Positions 17,149 through 24,821 of a DNA stretch of 64,000 bases are shown here, piece after piece. Each line of letters begins with the position of its first letter. The first letter of the stretch is position 1. The DNA lies in NCBI RefSeq assembly GCF_014773265.1, contig NZ_JACWMY010000007.1, positions 267,956-331,955 on the forward strand, given 5' to 3'. The notes under the pieces are model-generated. The model did not search any database and had not been told where the DNA came from. It saw only the letters and a program-made list of their open reading frames with translations. Origin of the DNA: Mucilaginibacter pankratovii (GTDB taxonomy: Bacteria > Bacteroidota > Bacteroidia > Sphingobacteriales > Sphingobacteriaceae). The position numbers and the translations under genes were made by a program.

Positions 17149-17679
17149 ATGAAGAAGATAATTTTAGTACTTTTTTTTACGTTCACAGCATTTACAGCAG
17201 CAATAGCACAACGCTTTGCCTATGTAGATTCGGACTATATTTTGAAACATATACCCGAGTATGCTTCATCGCAAAAGCAACTGGCAGCACTGTCTGACCA
17301 ATGGCAAAAGGAAGTTGATGGCCGTTTTCAGGAGATCGACCGCCTTTACAAAGCCTACCAGGCCGATCAGGTGCTGATGACGCCCGATATGCGCAAGCGC
17401 CGCGAAGCGGAAATTGTGGATAAAGAGAAGATAGCCAAGGACTTTCAACGGGAAAAATTTGGCCCCGATGGCGAACTGGCAAAGAAAAGCACAACACTGA
17501 TTAAACCTATACAGGATAAAGTGTCAAAAGCAGTACAAGCCGTTGCCGAGAGCGACAACCTTGATATGATATTTGACAAAAACAGCGAGGTGATCATGCT
17601 TTATGCAAGCCCCCGTTACGATAAAAGTGCCGACGTAATAACTAAGTTAGGCCTTAAACCCGGAGTTTTCGCCAAATAA
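17149..17679 (+). CDS. OmpH/Skp family periplasmic chaperone, copy 1
   Basis: A protein of 176 residues. The start MKKIILVLFFTFTAF at 17149 is preferred to the upstream TTG (17134) because it begins the signal peptide directly. After cleavage (AIAQ) come RFAYVDSDYILKHIPEY and a long charged coiled coil (about 35-120) typical of Skp, which grips unfolded barrel proteins in the periplasm. The end, KNSEVIMLYASPRYDKSADVITKLGL, is the C-terminal beta part. It follows bamA after 17 bp, so the client, the chaperones and the folding machine are made together. Confidence 0.93.
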   Translation: MKKIILVLFFTFTAFTAAIAQRFAYVDSDYILKHIPEYASSQKQLAALSDQWQKEVDGRFQEIDRLYKAYQADQVLMTPDMRKRREAEIVDKEKIAKDFQREKFGPDGELAKKSTTLIKPIQDKVSKAVQAVAESDNLDMIFDKNSEVIMLYASPRYDKSADVITKLGLKPGVFAK

Positions 17680-17737
17680 AAAAAATACATAAATTCGCGA
17701 ACTATTTAATTTAAACACCAGAACAGAACAAAAAACA

Positions 17738-18250
17738 ATGAAAAAACTATTTAAAGTTGCTTTAGTTGCAGCAGGAATGTTATTTGCAGGCAACTTTGCC
17801 CAGGCCCAAACGAAAATAGGCCATATTAATTTTGAGCAGTTAGTAGGCCTGATGCCAGAAACTAAAACACTTTCTGCACAGATAGATGCTTACAAGCAAA
17901 CATTTGTTACCCAGCTTACGGCTATGAACACTGAGTTGCAGGCGAAAGGTAAAGATTTTCAGGACAAAGGTGCAACCATGACTGATGCTGTTAAGGTTGC
18001 TAAACAGAATGAATTGCAGGATCTGAGCAAACGTTTCCAGGATTACCAGGCTACCGCTCAACAACAAGTTGAAGCAAAAGGTAACGAATTAACCAAACCA
18101 TTGGTTGATAAAGCCCGCGCTGCAATTGCCGCCGTAGCAAAAGAAAAAGGTTACACCTACGTTTTAAACTCATCACAAACAGACCTGATCGTATCACCTG
18201 ATGCTGATGACCTGATGGCTGCTGTGAAAATTAAATTAGCTTTGAAATAA
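17738..18250 (+). CDS. OmpH/Skp family periplasmic chaperone, copy 2
   Basis: A protein of 170 residues with a signal peptide (to FAQAQ, near residue 24), KIGHINFEQLVGLMPE, a helical coiled region rich in Gln and Lys (about 45-125), and a C-terminal VLNSSQTDLIVSPDADDLMAAVKIKL. It is a paralogue of the gene 58 bp upstream, with the same order of parts; such pairs after bamA are common in Bacteroidota. The mRNA probably ends at the terminator 18276-18308. Confidence 0.93.
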   Translation: MKKLFKVALVAAGMLFAGNFAQAQTKIGHINFEQLVGLMPETKTLSAQIDAYKQTFVTQLTAMNTELQAKGKDFQDKGATMTDAVKVAKQNELQDLSKRFQDYQATAQQQVEAKGNELTKPLVDKARAAIAAVAKEKGYTYVLNSSQTDLIVSPDADDLMAAVKIKLALK

Positions 18251-18275
18251 GCTTTTTAAACAATTAAATTATTAC

Positions 18276-18308
18276 AAAAAAGCGCCCTCACTACGGGGCG
18301 CTTTTTTT
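18276..18308 (+). terminator. Intrinsic terminator between ompH and murI
   Basis: AAAAAAGCGCCC, 8-nt loop, GGGCGCTTTTTTT; a perfect 12-bp stem with its T-run. It ends only 16 nt before the murI ATG at 18324, which leaves no room for a separate promoter between them. Confidence 0.9.
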
Positions 18309-18323
18309 AGTTTTGAGGCATAT

Positions 18324-19166
18324 ATGGCAAAAGGCAACCCAATAGGCGTATTTGATTCGGGCATAGGCGGCTTAACCGTTTTTCGCTCCATTGTGGAGGC
18401 TTTGCCCGGTTACGATTATATTTACCTGGGCGATAACGGCCGCGCACCCTACGGTAACCGCTCGTTTAAAACCATTCACCAATATACCTGGGAGTGTGTG
18501 CAGTGGATGTTTAAGCAGGGTTGCCCGCTGGTTATCCTGGCCTGCAACACGGCATCTGCAAAGGCGTTGCGCACCATACAGCAGCAGGATTTGCCCAATG
18601 GGTATGCTGATAAACGTGTGCTGGGGGTTATCCGCCCTACGGCAGAGGTTATTGCCGATTACACCAAAACAAAGGAGATTGGCGTACTGGGTACCAAGGG
18701 TACCGTTCAAAGCGGATCGTACCTGTTAGAGATAGAGCATTTTGCTCCCGAATTAAAAGTACACCAGCAGGCGGCGCCGCTTTGGGTACCGCTGATAGAG
18801 AACGGCGAATATGATAAACCCGGCGCCGATTATTATGTAAAAATGTACCTGGATCAATTAATGGCACAATCGCCAAATATTGATACCGTATTACTGGCCT
18901 GCACGCATTACCCCTTGCTGGCCGATAAAATAAAGGCGCACTTACCGGGCAATGTAAATGTAGTAGCCCAGGGCGATATTGTGGCCGCCAGCTTGGTGGA
19001 TTATTTGCAGCGCCACCCGGAAATGGAGCAAAATCTTAGCAAAACCGGCAAGCGCCAGTTTTACACCACCATAGACGACACCGCCGACTTCGACCACCAT
19101 GCGTCCCAATTCTTCAACGATGAGGTAAAGAGTGAGTTTGTTGATATAAGGGAAGGGTGTGAGTAG
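18324..19166 (+). CDS. murI: Glutamate racemase
   Basis: A protein of 280 residues. It makes D-glutamate for peptidoglycan from L-glutamate in the cytoplasm. Conserved parts: VFDSGIGGLTVFRSI with Asp11, the first catalytic Cys in LACNTASA (Cys74) and the second in LLACTHYPLL (Cys193). Normal length. The gene begins only 16 nt beyond the terminator of the ompH unit, so expression must come by read-through or by a promoter inside the ompH gene. It closes the envelope run. Confidence 0.96.
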   Translation: MAKGNPIGVFDSGIGGLTVFRSIVEALPGYDYIYLGDNGRAPYGNRSFKTIHQYTWECVQWMFKQGCPLVILACNTASAKALRTIQQQDLPNGYADKRVLGVIRPTAEVIADYTKTKEIGVLGTKGTVQSGSYLLEIEHFAPELKVHQQAAPLWVPLIENGEYDKPGADYYVKMYLDQLMAQSPNIDTVLLACTHYPLLADKIKAHLPGNVNVVAQGDIVAASLVDYLQRHPEMEQNLSKTGKRQFYTTIDDTADFDHHASQFFNDEVKSEFVDIREGCE

Positions 19167-19167
19167 A

Positions 19168-19376
19168 GATGTGCAGACGTGCAGATTTCAGATGTGCAGA
19201 TTGTCTGAACCTTGATTCACCTGATTATAGGATGACCTGATTTTTGAAATCAAGACTATCCTTAAATCCTATAAATCAAGGTTCAAAAAATAATCGGTGT
19301 AATCATCCTCCATCGGTGAAATCCCACTTAAAAAACAACTACCAAAACAGTCAACTATCCTCCGCATTTATTAAGT
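19168..19376. repeat. Repeat cluster between murI and nuoH
   Basis: Three elements lie together. GTGCAGA words with TTTCAGAT (19170-19200) match the gap before yqeY. An inverted repeat TGAACCTTGATT (19206-19217) / AATCAAGGTTCA (19274-19285) is related to the element at 12688-12760. A third element, AATCGGTGTAATCATCC...ATCGGTGAAATCCC (19292-19325), is repeated with few changes at 20549-20584. There is no gene. Confidence 0.6.
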
Positions 19377-19379
19377 TTG
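19372..19379 (+). promoter_or_regulatory. -7 box of the nuo operon (TAAGTTTG)
   Basis: Exact TAnnTTTG. Its last three bases would be the TTG that gives the longest nuoH frame (19377), so that TTG is probably not the start codon. No -33 TTTG was found at the usual distance. Confidence 0.5.
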
Positions 19380-19397
19380 CAGCCAAAGCAAGCGCCC

Positions 19398-20468
19398 TTG
19401 AATTTTTATCTTACATATTTTATTGTTGCCTTTGGTTTATTTGCTTTTGTGGGGCTGTTTACCATGATCGGCGTGTACGCCGAGCGTAAGGTGAGCGCCT
19501 TCATCCAAAACCGTTTGGGCCCTACCGAAACGGGCAAATTTGGCTGGCTGCAGGTACCCGCCGATATGCTGAAGATGGTGCAAAAGGAATTTATCATCCC
19601 CGCCGCTGCCGATAAAATATTGTTCCTGATGGCGCCGGCAGTTATTTTTATAGGTGTTTATCTTGGTTTTGCAGCGTTGCCATGGGCGGCCGGCATTGTA
19701 CCGGCCAATATCAACATAGGGTTGTATTATGTGTTCGCTATTATTTCTATCGAAACCCTTGGCATCCTGATGGCGGGCTGGGGCTCCAACAATAAATATT
19801 CTATACTGGGTGCTATGCGCTCCGCCGCGCAAATTATCTCTTACGAGATCCCGGCAGGCTTCGCATTGATAGCCGTAGTAATGATAGCACAAACCCTCAA
19901 TCTGCAGGAAATTTCGATGCAGCAAGGTGTACTGGCGGCCGAAAAAATAAAGTTTTTAGGCATTTTGGATGTAACCAACGTAGGCGGCATTTTATCGTGG
20001 AATGTGTTCCGCGCGCCGCATTTGTTAGTGGCATTTGTCATTTATTTCATCGCGTCGCTGGCCGAGAGCAACCGTGCGCCCTTTGATATCCCCGAGGCAG
20101 ATTCGGAACTGGTATCGGGTTTTCATACCGAGTTTACCGGCCTGCAGTTTGCACTGGTGTTTTTGGCGGAGTACAGCATGATGTACCTCGTATCTATGGT
20201 AGGGGTGATATTGTTCCTCGGTGCCTGGAATACGCCGCTGCCCAATATGGGCGCGGTAAGACTGGCCGACTGGACAACCAGCACCGCTTGGGGCATCATC
20301 TGGATCCTGGTAAAAACAGTAGCCCTGGTAGGCGTGCAAATGTGGATTCGCTGGACACTGCCCCGCTTACGGGTAGACCAACTGATGAACCTCTGCTGGA
20401 AGATACTAACCCCGCTGGCCTTTGCCTGCATGCTGATATCCGGCGTGTGGCGGCTATGGGTAATGTAA
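19398..20468 (+). CDS. nuoH: NADH-quinone oxidoreductase subunit H
   Basis: A protein of about 356 residues with eight membrane helices, part of the quinone-binding site of complex I. Motifs: VYAERKVSAFIQNRLGP and the conserved loop FDIPEADSELVSGFHTEF. No ATG is available at the front; of the two TTG codons the one at 19398 (giving MNFYLTYFIVAFG) is chosen because the one at 19377 overlaps a -7 box. This is the first gene of a membrane-arm run nuoH-I-J-K-L-M-N. The genes for the peripheral arm, nuoA-G, are not upstream, where murI lies. Confidence 0.93.
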   Translation: MNFYLTYFIVAFGLFAFVGLFTMIGVYAERKVSAFIQNRLGPTETGKFGWLQVPADMLKMVQKEFIIPAAADKILFLMAPAVIFIGVYLGFAALPWAAGIVPANINIGLYYVFAIISIETLGILMAGWGSNNKYSILGAMRSAAQIISYEIPAGFALIAVVMIAQTLNLQEISMQQGVLAAEKIKFLGILDVTNVGGILSWNVFRAPHLLVAFVIYFIASLAESNRAPFDIPEADSELVSGFHTEFTGLQFALVFLAEYSMMYLVSMVGVILFLGAWNTPLPNMGAVRLADWTTSTAWGIIWILVKTVALVGVQMWIRWTLPRLRVDQLMNLCWKILTPLAFACMLISGVWRLWVM

Positions 20469-20548
20469 GAGGAAGAGGCAAGAAGTTAGAATCAAGAGAC
20501 AAGACGATTAGATTTGGGACGAAAAGATAAAAGAATAAAGACGGAAGG

Positions 20549-20584
20549 AATCGGTGGAATCATCATAAAATCGGTGAAATCCCA
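20549..20584. repeat. Second copy of the AATCGGTG element, between nuoH and nuoI
   Basis: AATCGGTGGAATCATCATAA then ATCGGTGAAATCCC; matches 19292-19325 over almost its full length. It lies just before the nuoI start at 20595, within a 126-bp gap. Confidence 0.55.
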
Positions 20585-20594
20585 AGAAATATAA

Positions 20595-21185
20595 ATGGTA
20601 AATAAAGTACTAAATGGATTTGTAACGGCATGGCGGGGGCTTACCCTCACCGTGAGGCATCTGTTTGTGGGTAATTTTAAGCGGCAGGTGATACCCATTA
20701 CCGATAATAATTACTTTAAGCAGCAAAACGATACCAATACCATACAGTACCCTAAGCAGCAATTACCATCGCCCGAGGTGGGCCGCTACCAGTTGGATGT
20801 GGAGATAGACGACTGTATTGTGTGCGACCTTTGCGCCAAGATTTGCCCGGTTAACTGCATCGATATCGAATCGATAAAATCTACCGAAGGCTCCATCGGC
20901 GAAACATCCGATGGGTCAAAAAAACTGCTGTACGCCGCCAAATTTGATATTGATATGGCCAAATGCATGTACTGCGGGCTGTGCACCATTGTGTGCCCAA
21001 CCGAGTGTATTGTAATGACAAACCAGTACGACCGTACCGTATTTAAACTGAAGGACCTGAACTACGAATTCTCGGATATGTCGCCCGAACTGGCCGCCGA
21101 AAAACGAATGCTGCTGGAGAAACAGCAGGCCGAAAAACAGGCGGCCAAATTAGCCGCCATGAAAGCGAAGGAGGGCGGCGCATGA
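20595..21185 (+). CDS. nuoI: NADH-quinone oxidoreductase subunit I (two 4Fe-4S clusters)
   Basis: A protein of 196 residues that carries electrons from the peripheral arm towards the quinone site. It has two ferredoxin motifs: Cys74, 77, 80, 84 (CIVCDLCAKICP) and Cys124, 127, 130, 134 (CMYCGLCTIVCP). The C-terminal ~30 residues are a Lys/Ala/Glu-rich tail (LAAEKRMLLEKQQAEKQAAK) that probably forms a helix. Its stop overlaps the nuoJ ATG (ATGA), so the two are coupled. Confidence 0.96.
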   Translation: MVNKVLNGFVTAWRGLTLTVRHLFVGNFKRQVIPITDNNYFKQQNDTNTIQYPKQQLPSPEVGRYQLDVEIDDCIVCDLCAKICPVNCIDIESIKSTEGSIGETSDGSKKLLYAAKFDIDMAKCMYCGLCTIVCPTECIVMTNQYDRTVFKLKDLNYEFSDMSPELAAEKRMLLEKQQAEKQAAKLAAMKAKEGGA

Positions 21186-21733
21186 GTTTAGTGCAGGTGA
21201 TGTTTTATGTGATGAGCTTTGTGGTGCTGGGTTCGGCATTGATGGTAGCCATCAGCAAAAATTTGGTGCGCAGCATCTTTATGTTCTTCATCACACTGTT
21301 TGGCCTTGCAGGGCTGTACGTATTGGCCCTTGCCGATTTTGTGGCCGTTACCCAGATTGTGATTTACGTGGGCGGTATTTTGGTGCTGATACTGTTTGCC
21401 TTTATGCTGTCGGGCAAGGAGGCGCTGGCAGCTGTGGAGCAACAAAAGAACCGTTTTATCAGTCTGCATAATTTACCTGCCTTTATCCTCGCCGCGCTGT
21501 TTTTGGTAGTAATGGTGAACGTTATATTTAAAGCCGACATCGCCGGCTTGCCCTGGATAAAAGCTGCAAAAGATGCCGGCAATATTATCCCGGTGAACGA
21601 ATCGGGCATCAATAATATCGGCATCAATTTAATGACGAGGTATTTGCTGCCCTTCGAGGCCATTAGTGTTTTGCTGATGATAGCCCTGGTAGGTGCGGCG
21701 CACCTGTCGCGGAAGGAGGGTAATAACCCATGA
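21182..21733 (+). CDS. nuoJ: NADH-quinone oxidoreductase subunit J
   Basis: A protein of 183 residues with five predicted helices. The family segment FITLFGLAGLYVLALADFVAVTQIVIYVGG followed by VLILFAFML is present. It is a structural part of the proton-pumping membrane arm. Four-base overlaps on both sides (nuoI and nuoK) show tight coupling. Confidence 0.95.
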   Translation: MSLVQVMFYVMSFVVLGSALMVAISKNLVRSIFMFFITLFGLAGLYVLALADFVAVTQIVIYVGGILVLILFAFMLSGKEALAAVEQQKNRFISLHNLPAFILAALFLVVMVNVIFKADIAGLPWIKAAKDAGNIIPVNESGINNIGINLMTRYLLPFEAISVLLMIALVGAAHLSRKEGNNP

Positions 21734-22035
21734 TCACCCTGCAGCATTTTATGCTGGTGAGCGCATTGCTGTTTTGCATCGGGCTGTTCATCATCGTATC
21801 AAAAAAGAACGCGATCCAAATATTGATCGGCATCGAACTGATGCTGAATGCTGCCATCCTCAACCTGGTAGCCTTTGGCAGGTATGACCGCATCAACAAC
21901 GGCGGACAAATGTTTGCCCTGTTTGCCATTGTGCTTGCCGCGGCCACAACAGCTGTAGCGTTGGCCATCATACTGAATGTTTATCGCCGGTATAAAACGA
22001 TTGATGCGGATAAAATTAACCAGTTAAAAGATTAA
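21730..22035 (+). CDS. nuoK: NADH-quinone oxidoreductase subunit K
   Basis: A protein of 101 residues with three helices. The conserved Glu residues of the proton path are in IQILIGIELMLNAAILNLVAF and in the next helix region MFALFAIVLAAATTAVALAI. Normal length. The ATG overlaps the nuoJ stop, and the next gene begins 3 bp after its stop. Confidence 0.96.
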   Translation: MITLQHFMLVSALLFCIGLFIIVSKKNAIQILIGIELMLNAAILNLVAFGRYDRINNGGQMFALFAIVLAAATTAVALAIILNVYRRYKTIDADKINQLKD

Positions 22036-22038
22036 GGG

Positions 22039-22761
22039 ATGAGGAAGCTGGTTTTTATATTCGGATTGATGTGTGTTTGTGTGAGTGGTTTCACGCAAAA
22101 ACGTTGGCAAGAACCACCTAATCCTCCAATGCCGGTTAAACCACTTATTGTAATTGATAACCGCTACTACGCCGATGATCTGAACCGGGTTAAGCCAAAT
22201 GATATAAAGAAGGTTGAAATTTTAAAAAGCGCTGCCGCTGCCGCCATATATGGAAGACAAGCCGCTAATGGCGCAATTTTGGTGACAACAAAGCATAACA
22301 AGCCCGTAAAAATGGGGGCGCATCCGCTGGTTATCTTGCCGGATACGTTGAGGTATGGCAAGATTATCCTCATGAATTTGGAAACAGGTAAGGAGGGGTT
22401 AGACACGCTGAATACGGATGAAATTATTGATTATAAGTTTCTCAAAAAAGGGTCAACTGCCTATGCAGCTAATGGCTCGCCGGTATTACTGCTTTTTACA
22501 AGAGATTATGCAATTAAGATTTATCTTAACAAGCTTTGCAGCGTAACGCAAGGTTATCGTAAGTATTTAAATGATAATAATTTTTCTGACTCGAAGGTGC
22601 TCTATGATGTAAATGGTGAATACAGAAAACGTGACGATACTTTAATAAAGTATCTGTACGAGCTGCCTGTAGGCGATATAAAAAACACTGTGTTCATCGA
22701 AGATTATAAGATGAAGGGGATGAGTAGTACAATTTTTAAGATCACAACTAAGAAACATTGA
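22039..22761 (+). CDS. Secreted protein with a SusC/TonB-plug-like motif, inserted in nuo
   Basis: A protein of 240 residues, not a complex I subunit. It has a signal peptide (to about residue 20, FTQ) and the stretch PLIVIDNRYY...DIKKVEILKSAAAAAIYGRQAANGAILVTT (motif core at 70-84), the second half of the TonB-dependent receptor plug domain as found in SusC proteins. No barrel follows. The remaining ~150 residues match nothing I recognise. It begins 3 bp after nuoK and its stop overlaps the nuoL start, so it is made with complex I. A periplasmic role is expected; its link with respiration is unknown. Confidence 0.7.
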   Translation: MRKLVFIFGLMCVCVSGFTQKRWQEPPNPPMPVKPLIVIDNRYYADDLNRVKPNDIKKVEILKSAAAAAIYGRQAANGAILVTTKHNKPVKMGAHPLVILPDTLRYGKIILMNLETGKEGLDTLNTDEIIDYKFLKKGSTAYAANGSPVLLLFTRDYAIKIYLNKLCSVTQGYRKYLNDNNFSDSKVLYDVNGEYRKRDDTLIKYLYELPVGDIKNTVFIEDYKMKGMSSTIFKITTKKH

Positions 22762-24821
22762 ACCCCATCACCCTCCATACCGACGCGCAAACCGTAACCC
22801 TGGCTATTATAGCCGTGGCGCTGCCTTTTGCTGCCTTTGTGGTAAACTTTTTGTTGCTGGGTAAAAGCAAGGCTTCGGGTTGGGTATCTACGCTGGCTAT
22901 TTTGGGCAGCGCGGTGTTATCGCTCAATGTATTCTTCAGGGTTTGGGATAACCATACCATCCACATGCAACAGTTGTGGTTCACCATTGGCGCAACTAAG
23001 GTGCAGGTGGGGGTATTGCTCAACAACCTTTCCGTGCTGATGCTGGTGCTGGTATCGCTTATAGCCTTGCCGGTGCATATTTATTCTACGGCGTACATGA
23101 AGGATGATGCGGGGTACAGCCGTTATTTCCGCTACCTCAGTTTCTTCTGTTTTAGTATGCTGGCGCTGGTGGTGGTGGATAGCCTTATTACCTTCTATGC
23201 TTTTTGGGAATTAGTGGGTTTCTCCAGCTACCTGCTTATCGGTTTCTGGTACGACAGGGACAGCGCCGTGCAGGCCAATAAAAAAGCCTTTATCATGAAC
23301 AGGATAGGGGATATCGGTTTGCTGACGGCAATTATTATCCTGTTTACGCAATTCGGTACTTTTGATTTATACGAGTTATTTAAGGATGGCGGCTTGGTCG
23401 CCCACTCATTTTTCATCAACGGAGAATGGGCTGCAGGGCTTAATTACATCCCTTCGGTTTGGCATTACATCGCCTTCGGCGGCATTTTCTTAGCGGTCGC
23501 TGCTAAATCTGCACAGTTCCCCTTACATACCTGGCTGCCCGATGCGATGGAAGGCCCAACCTCGGTATCGGCACTCATCCACGCGGCTACCATGGTGGCG
23601 GCAGGTGTGTTCTTATTGGGAAGGGTGTATCCAATGTTCAACGAAGCCGAGCTAACCACTCTGGCCATCGTAGGCTGCTTTACGGCATTTATGGCGGCAA
23701 CCATCGCGCTCACACAAAACGATCTGAAACGTATTCTGGCTTACTCCACCATATCGCAACTCGGCTATATGGTGATGGCCATGGGCGTCGGCGCGTATTC
23801 ATCCTCACTATTCCATTTGGTAACGCATGCCTTTTTTAAATGCCTGCTGTTTTTGGTAGCGGGTGTTGTGATCCATCAAATCAAACACATCAAAGAAGAT
23901 AATAGCCTGGACATAGATCCACAGGACATAAGGCACATGGGCGGCTTACGCAAAAAACTGCCTCTTACCTTTATTGCCGTGCTGATAGCCGGTTTGGCTT
24001 TGGTTGGCTTGCCTTTAACATCCGGTTTTCTCTCCAAAGATGGCATCCTCATCCAGGCTTTCGATTGGGCCGATGGCAGGAGCTTTATGTTGAGCATCAT
24101 CCCCATAATGGCCTTGCTTACCAGTTGGCTCACTGCTTTTTATGTGGCAAGGCTCATTTTTAAAGTATTCTTTGGCGAACTGAGGTTGCTTAAAGCTTTC
24201 CCTTCACTGCAAATCCATATTGGCGATGGGCACTGGGCCTACAAATTGCCTTTGATTTTATTAGCGCTTTGCTGTTTGTTCCCGCTGTTCTCGTTGAATC
24301 CATTTTCGTACGAAACGTCGTGGTTGTACGAAGCTTTTGCACCTAAGCATGCAGCAGAGGGGCAAAGCATTTATCATTTGGTTATCCCCGCTTTGGTAAG
24401 CGTGGTGAGCCTTGTGATTATCTTTTGTGCCTATGTGCTTTACATTAAGCGCGGCGACGGCATGGTTGTGAAAAATGGCTTGCTTTTCCGTATCTCCTAC
24501 AACGAATGGTATATCGACCGCTTTTATAAACGTATCATCGTAAAATTTGTAATTTGGCTGAGCGGCGTGCTCTATTGGGTAGACCGCAAAGTTATTGACG
24601 GCTTTATACACCTGCTGGAAAAAATTGGCCTCGCAATAGCAAAAGCTACTGCCTGGTGCGATAAATATATTGTGGATGGCGTGCTTTGGCTGGCTGCCGA
24701 ACTGGTGCAGTACATAGGCAATTTTGCCCGCCGCTTTCAGGGGGGTAAAGTGCAATACTATTTGTACAGCATGCTGCTTGCCGTAATTGCTGTTTTTATT
24801 TTAAAATTGATCTGGGCCTGA
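22758..24821 (+). CDS. nuoL: NADH-quinone oxidoreductase subunit L
   Basis: A protein of 687 residues, the largest antiporter-like proton-pumping subunit of complex I, with about 16 helices. Visible parts: FYAFWELVGFSSYLLIGFW with the pumping Glu, QFPLHTWLPDAMEGPTSVSALIHAATMV, NDLKRILAYSTISQLGYM, and near the C-terminus the long amphipathic stretch of the lateral helix. It starts with TTG in a TTGA overlap with the preceding gene; no better start is present. Its stop overlaps the nuoM ATG (TGATG). Confidence 0.96.
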   Translation: MNPITLHTDAQTVTLAIIAVALPFAAFVVNFLLLGKSKASGWVSTLAILGSAVLSLNVFFRVWDNHTIHMQQLWFTIGATKVQVGVLLNNLSVLMLVLVSLIALPVHIYSTAYMKDDAGYSRYFRYLSFFCFSMLALVVVDSLITFYAFWELVGFSSYLLIGFWYDRDSAVQANKKAFIMNRIGDIGLLTAIIILFTQFGTFDLYELFKDGGLVAHSFFINGEWAAGLNYIPSVWHYIAFGGIFLAVAAKSAQFPLHTWLPDAMEGPTSVSALIHAATMVAAGVFLLGRVYPMFNEAELTTLAIVGCFTAFMAATIALTQNDLKRILAYSTISQLGYMVMAMGVGAYSSSLFHLVTHAFFKCLLFLVAGVVIHQIKHIKEDNSLDIDPQDIRHMGGLRKKLPLTFIAVLIAGLALVGLPLTSGFLSKDGILIQAFDWADGRSFMLSIIPIMALLTSWLTAFYVARLIFKVFFGELRLLKAFPSLQIHIGDGHWAYKLPLILLALCCLFPLFSLNPFSYETSWLYEAFAPKHAAEGQSIYHLVIPALVSVVSLVIIFCAYVLYIKRGDGMVVKNGLLFRISYNEWYIDRFYKRIIVKFVIWLSGVLYWVDRKVIDGFIHLLEKIGLAIAKATAWCDKYIVDGVLWLAAELVQYIGNFARRFQGGKVQYYLYSMLLAVIAVFILKLIWA

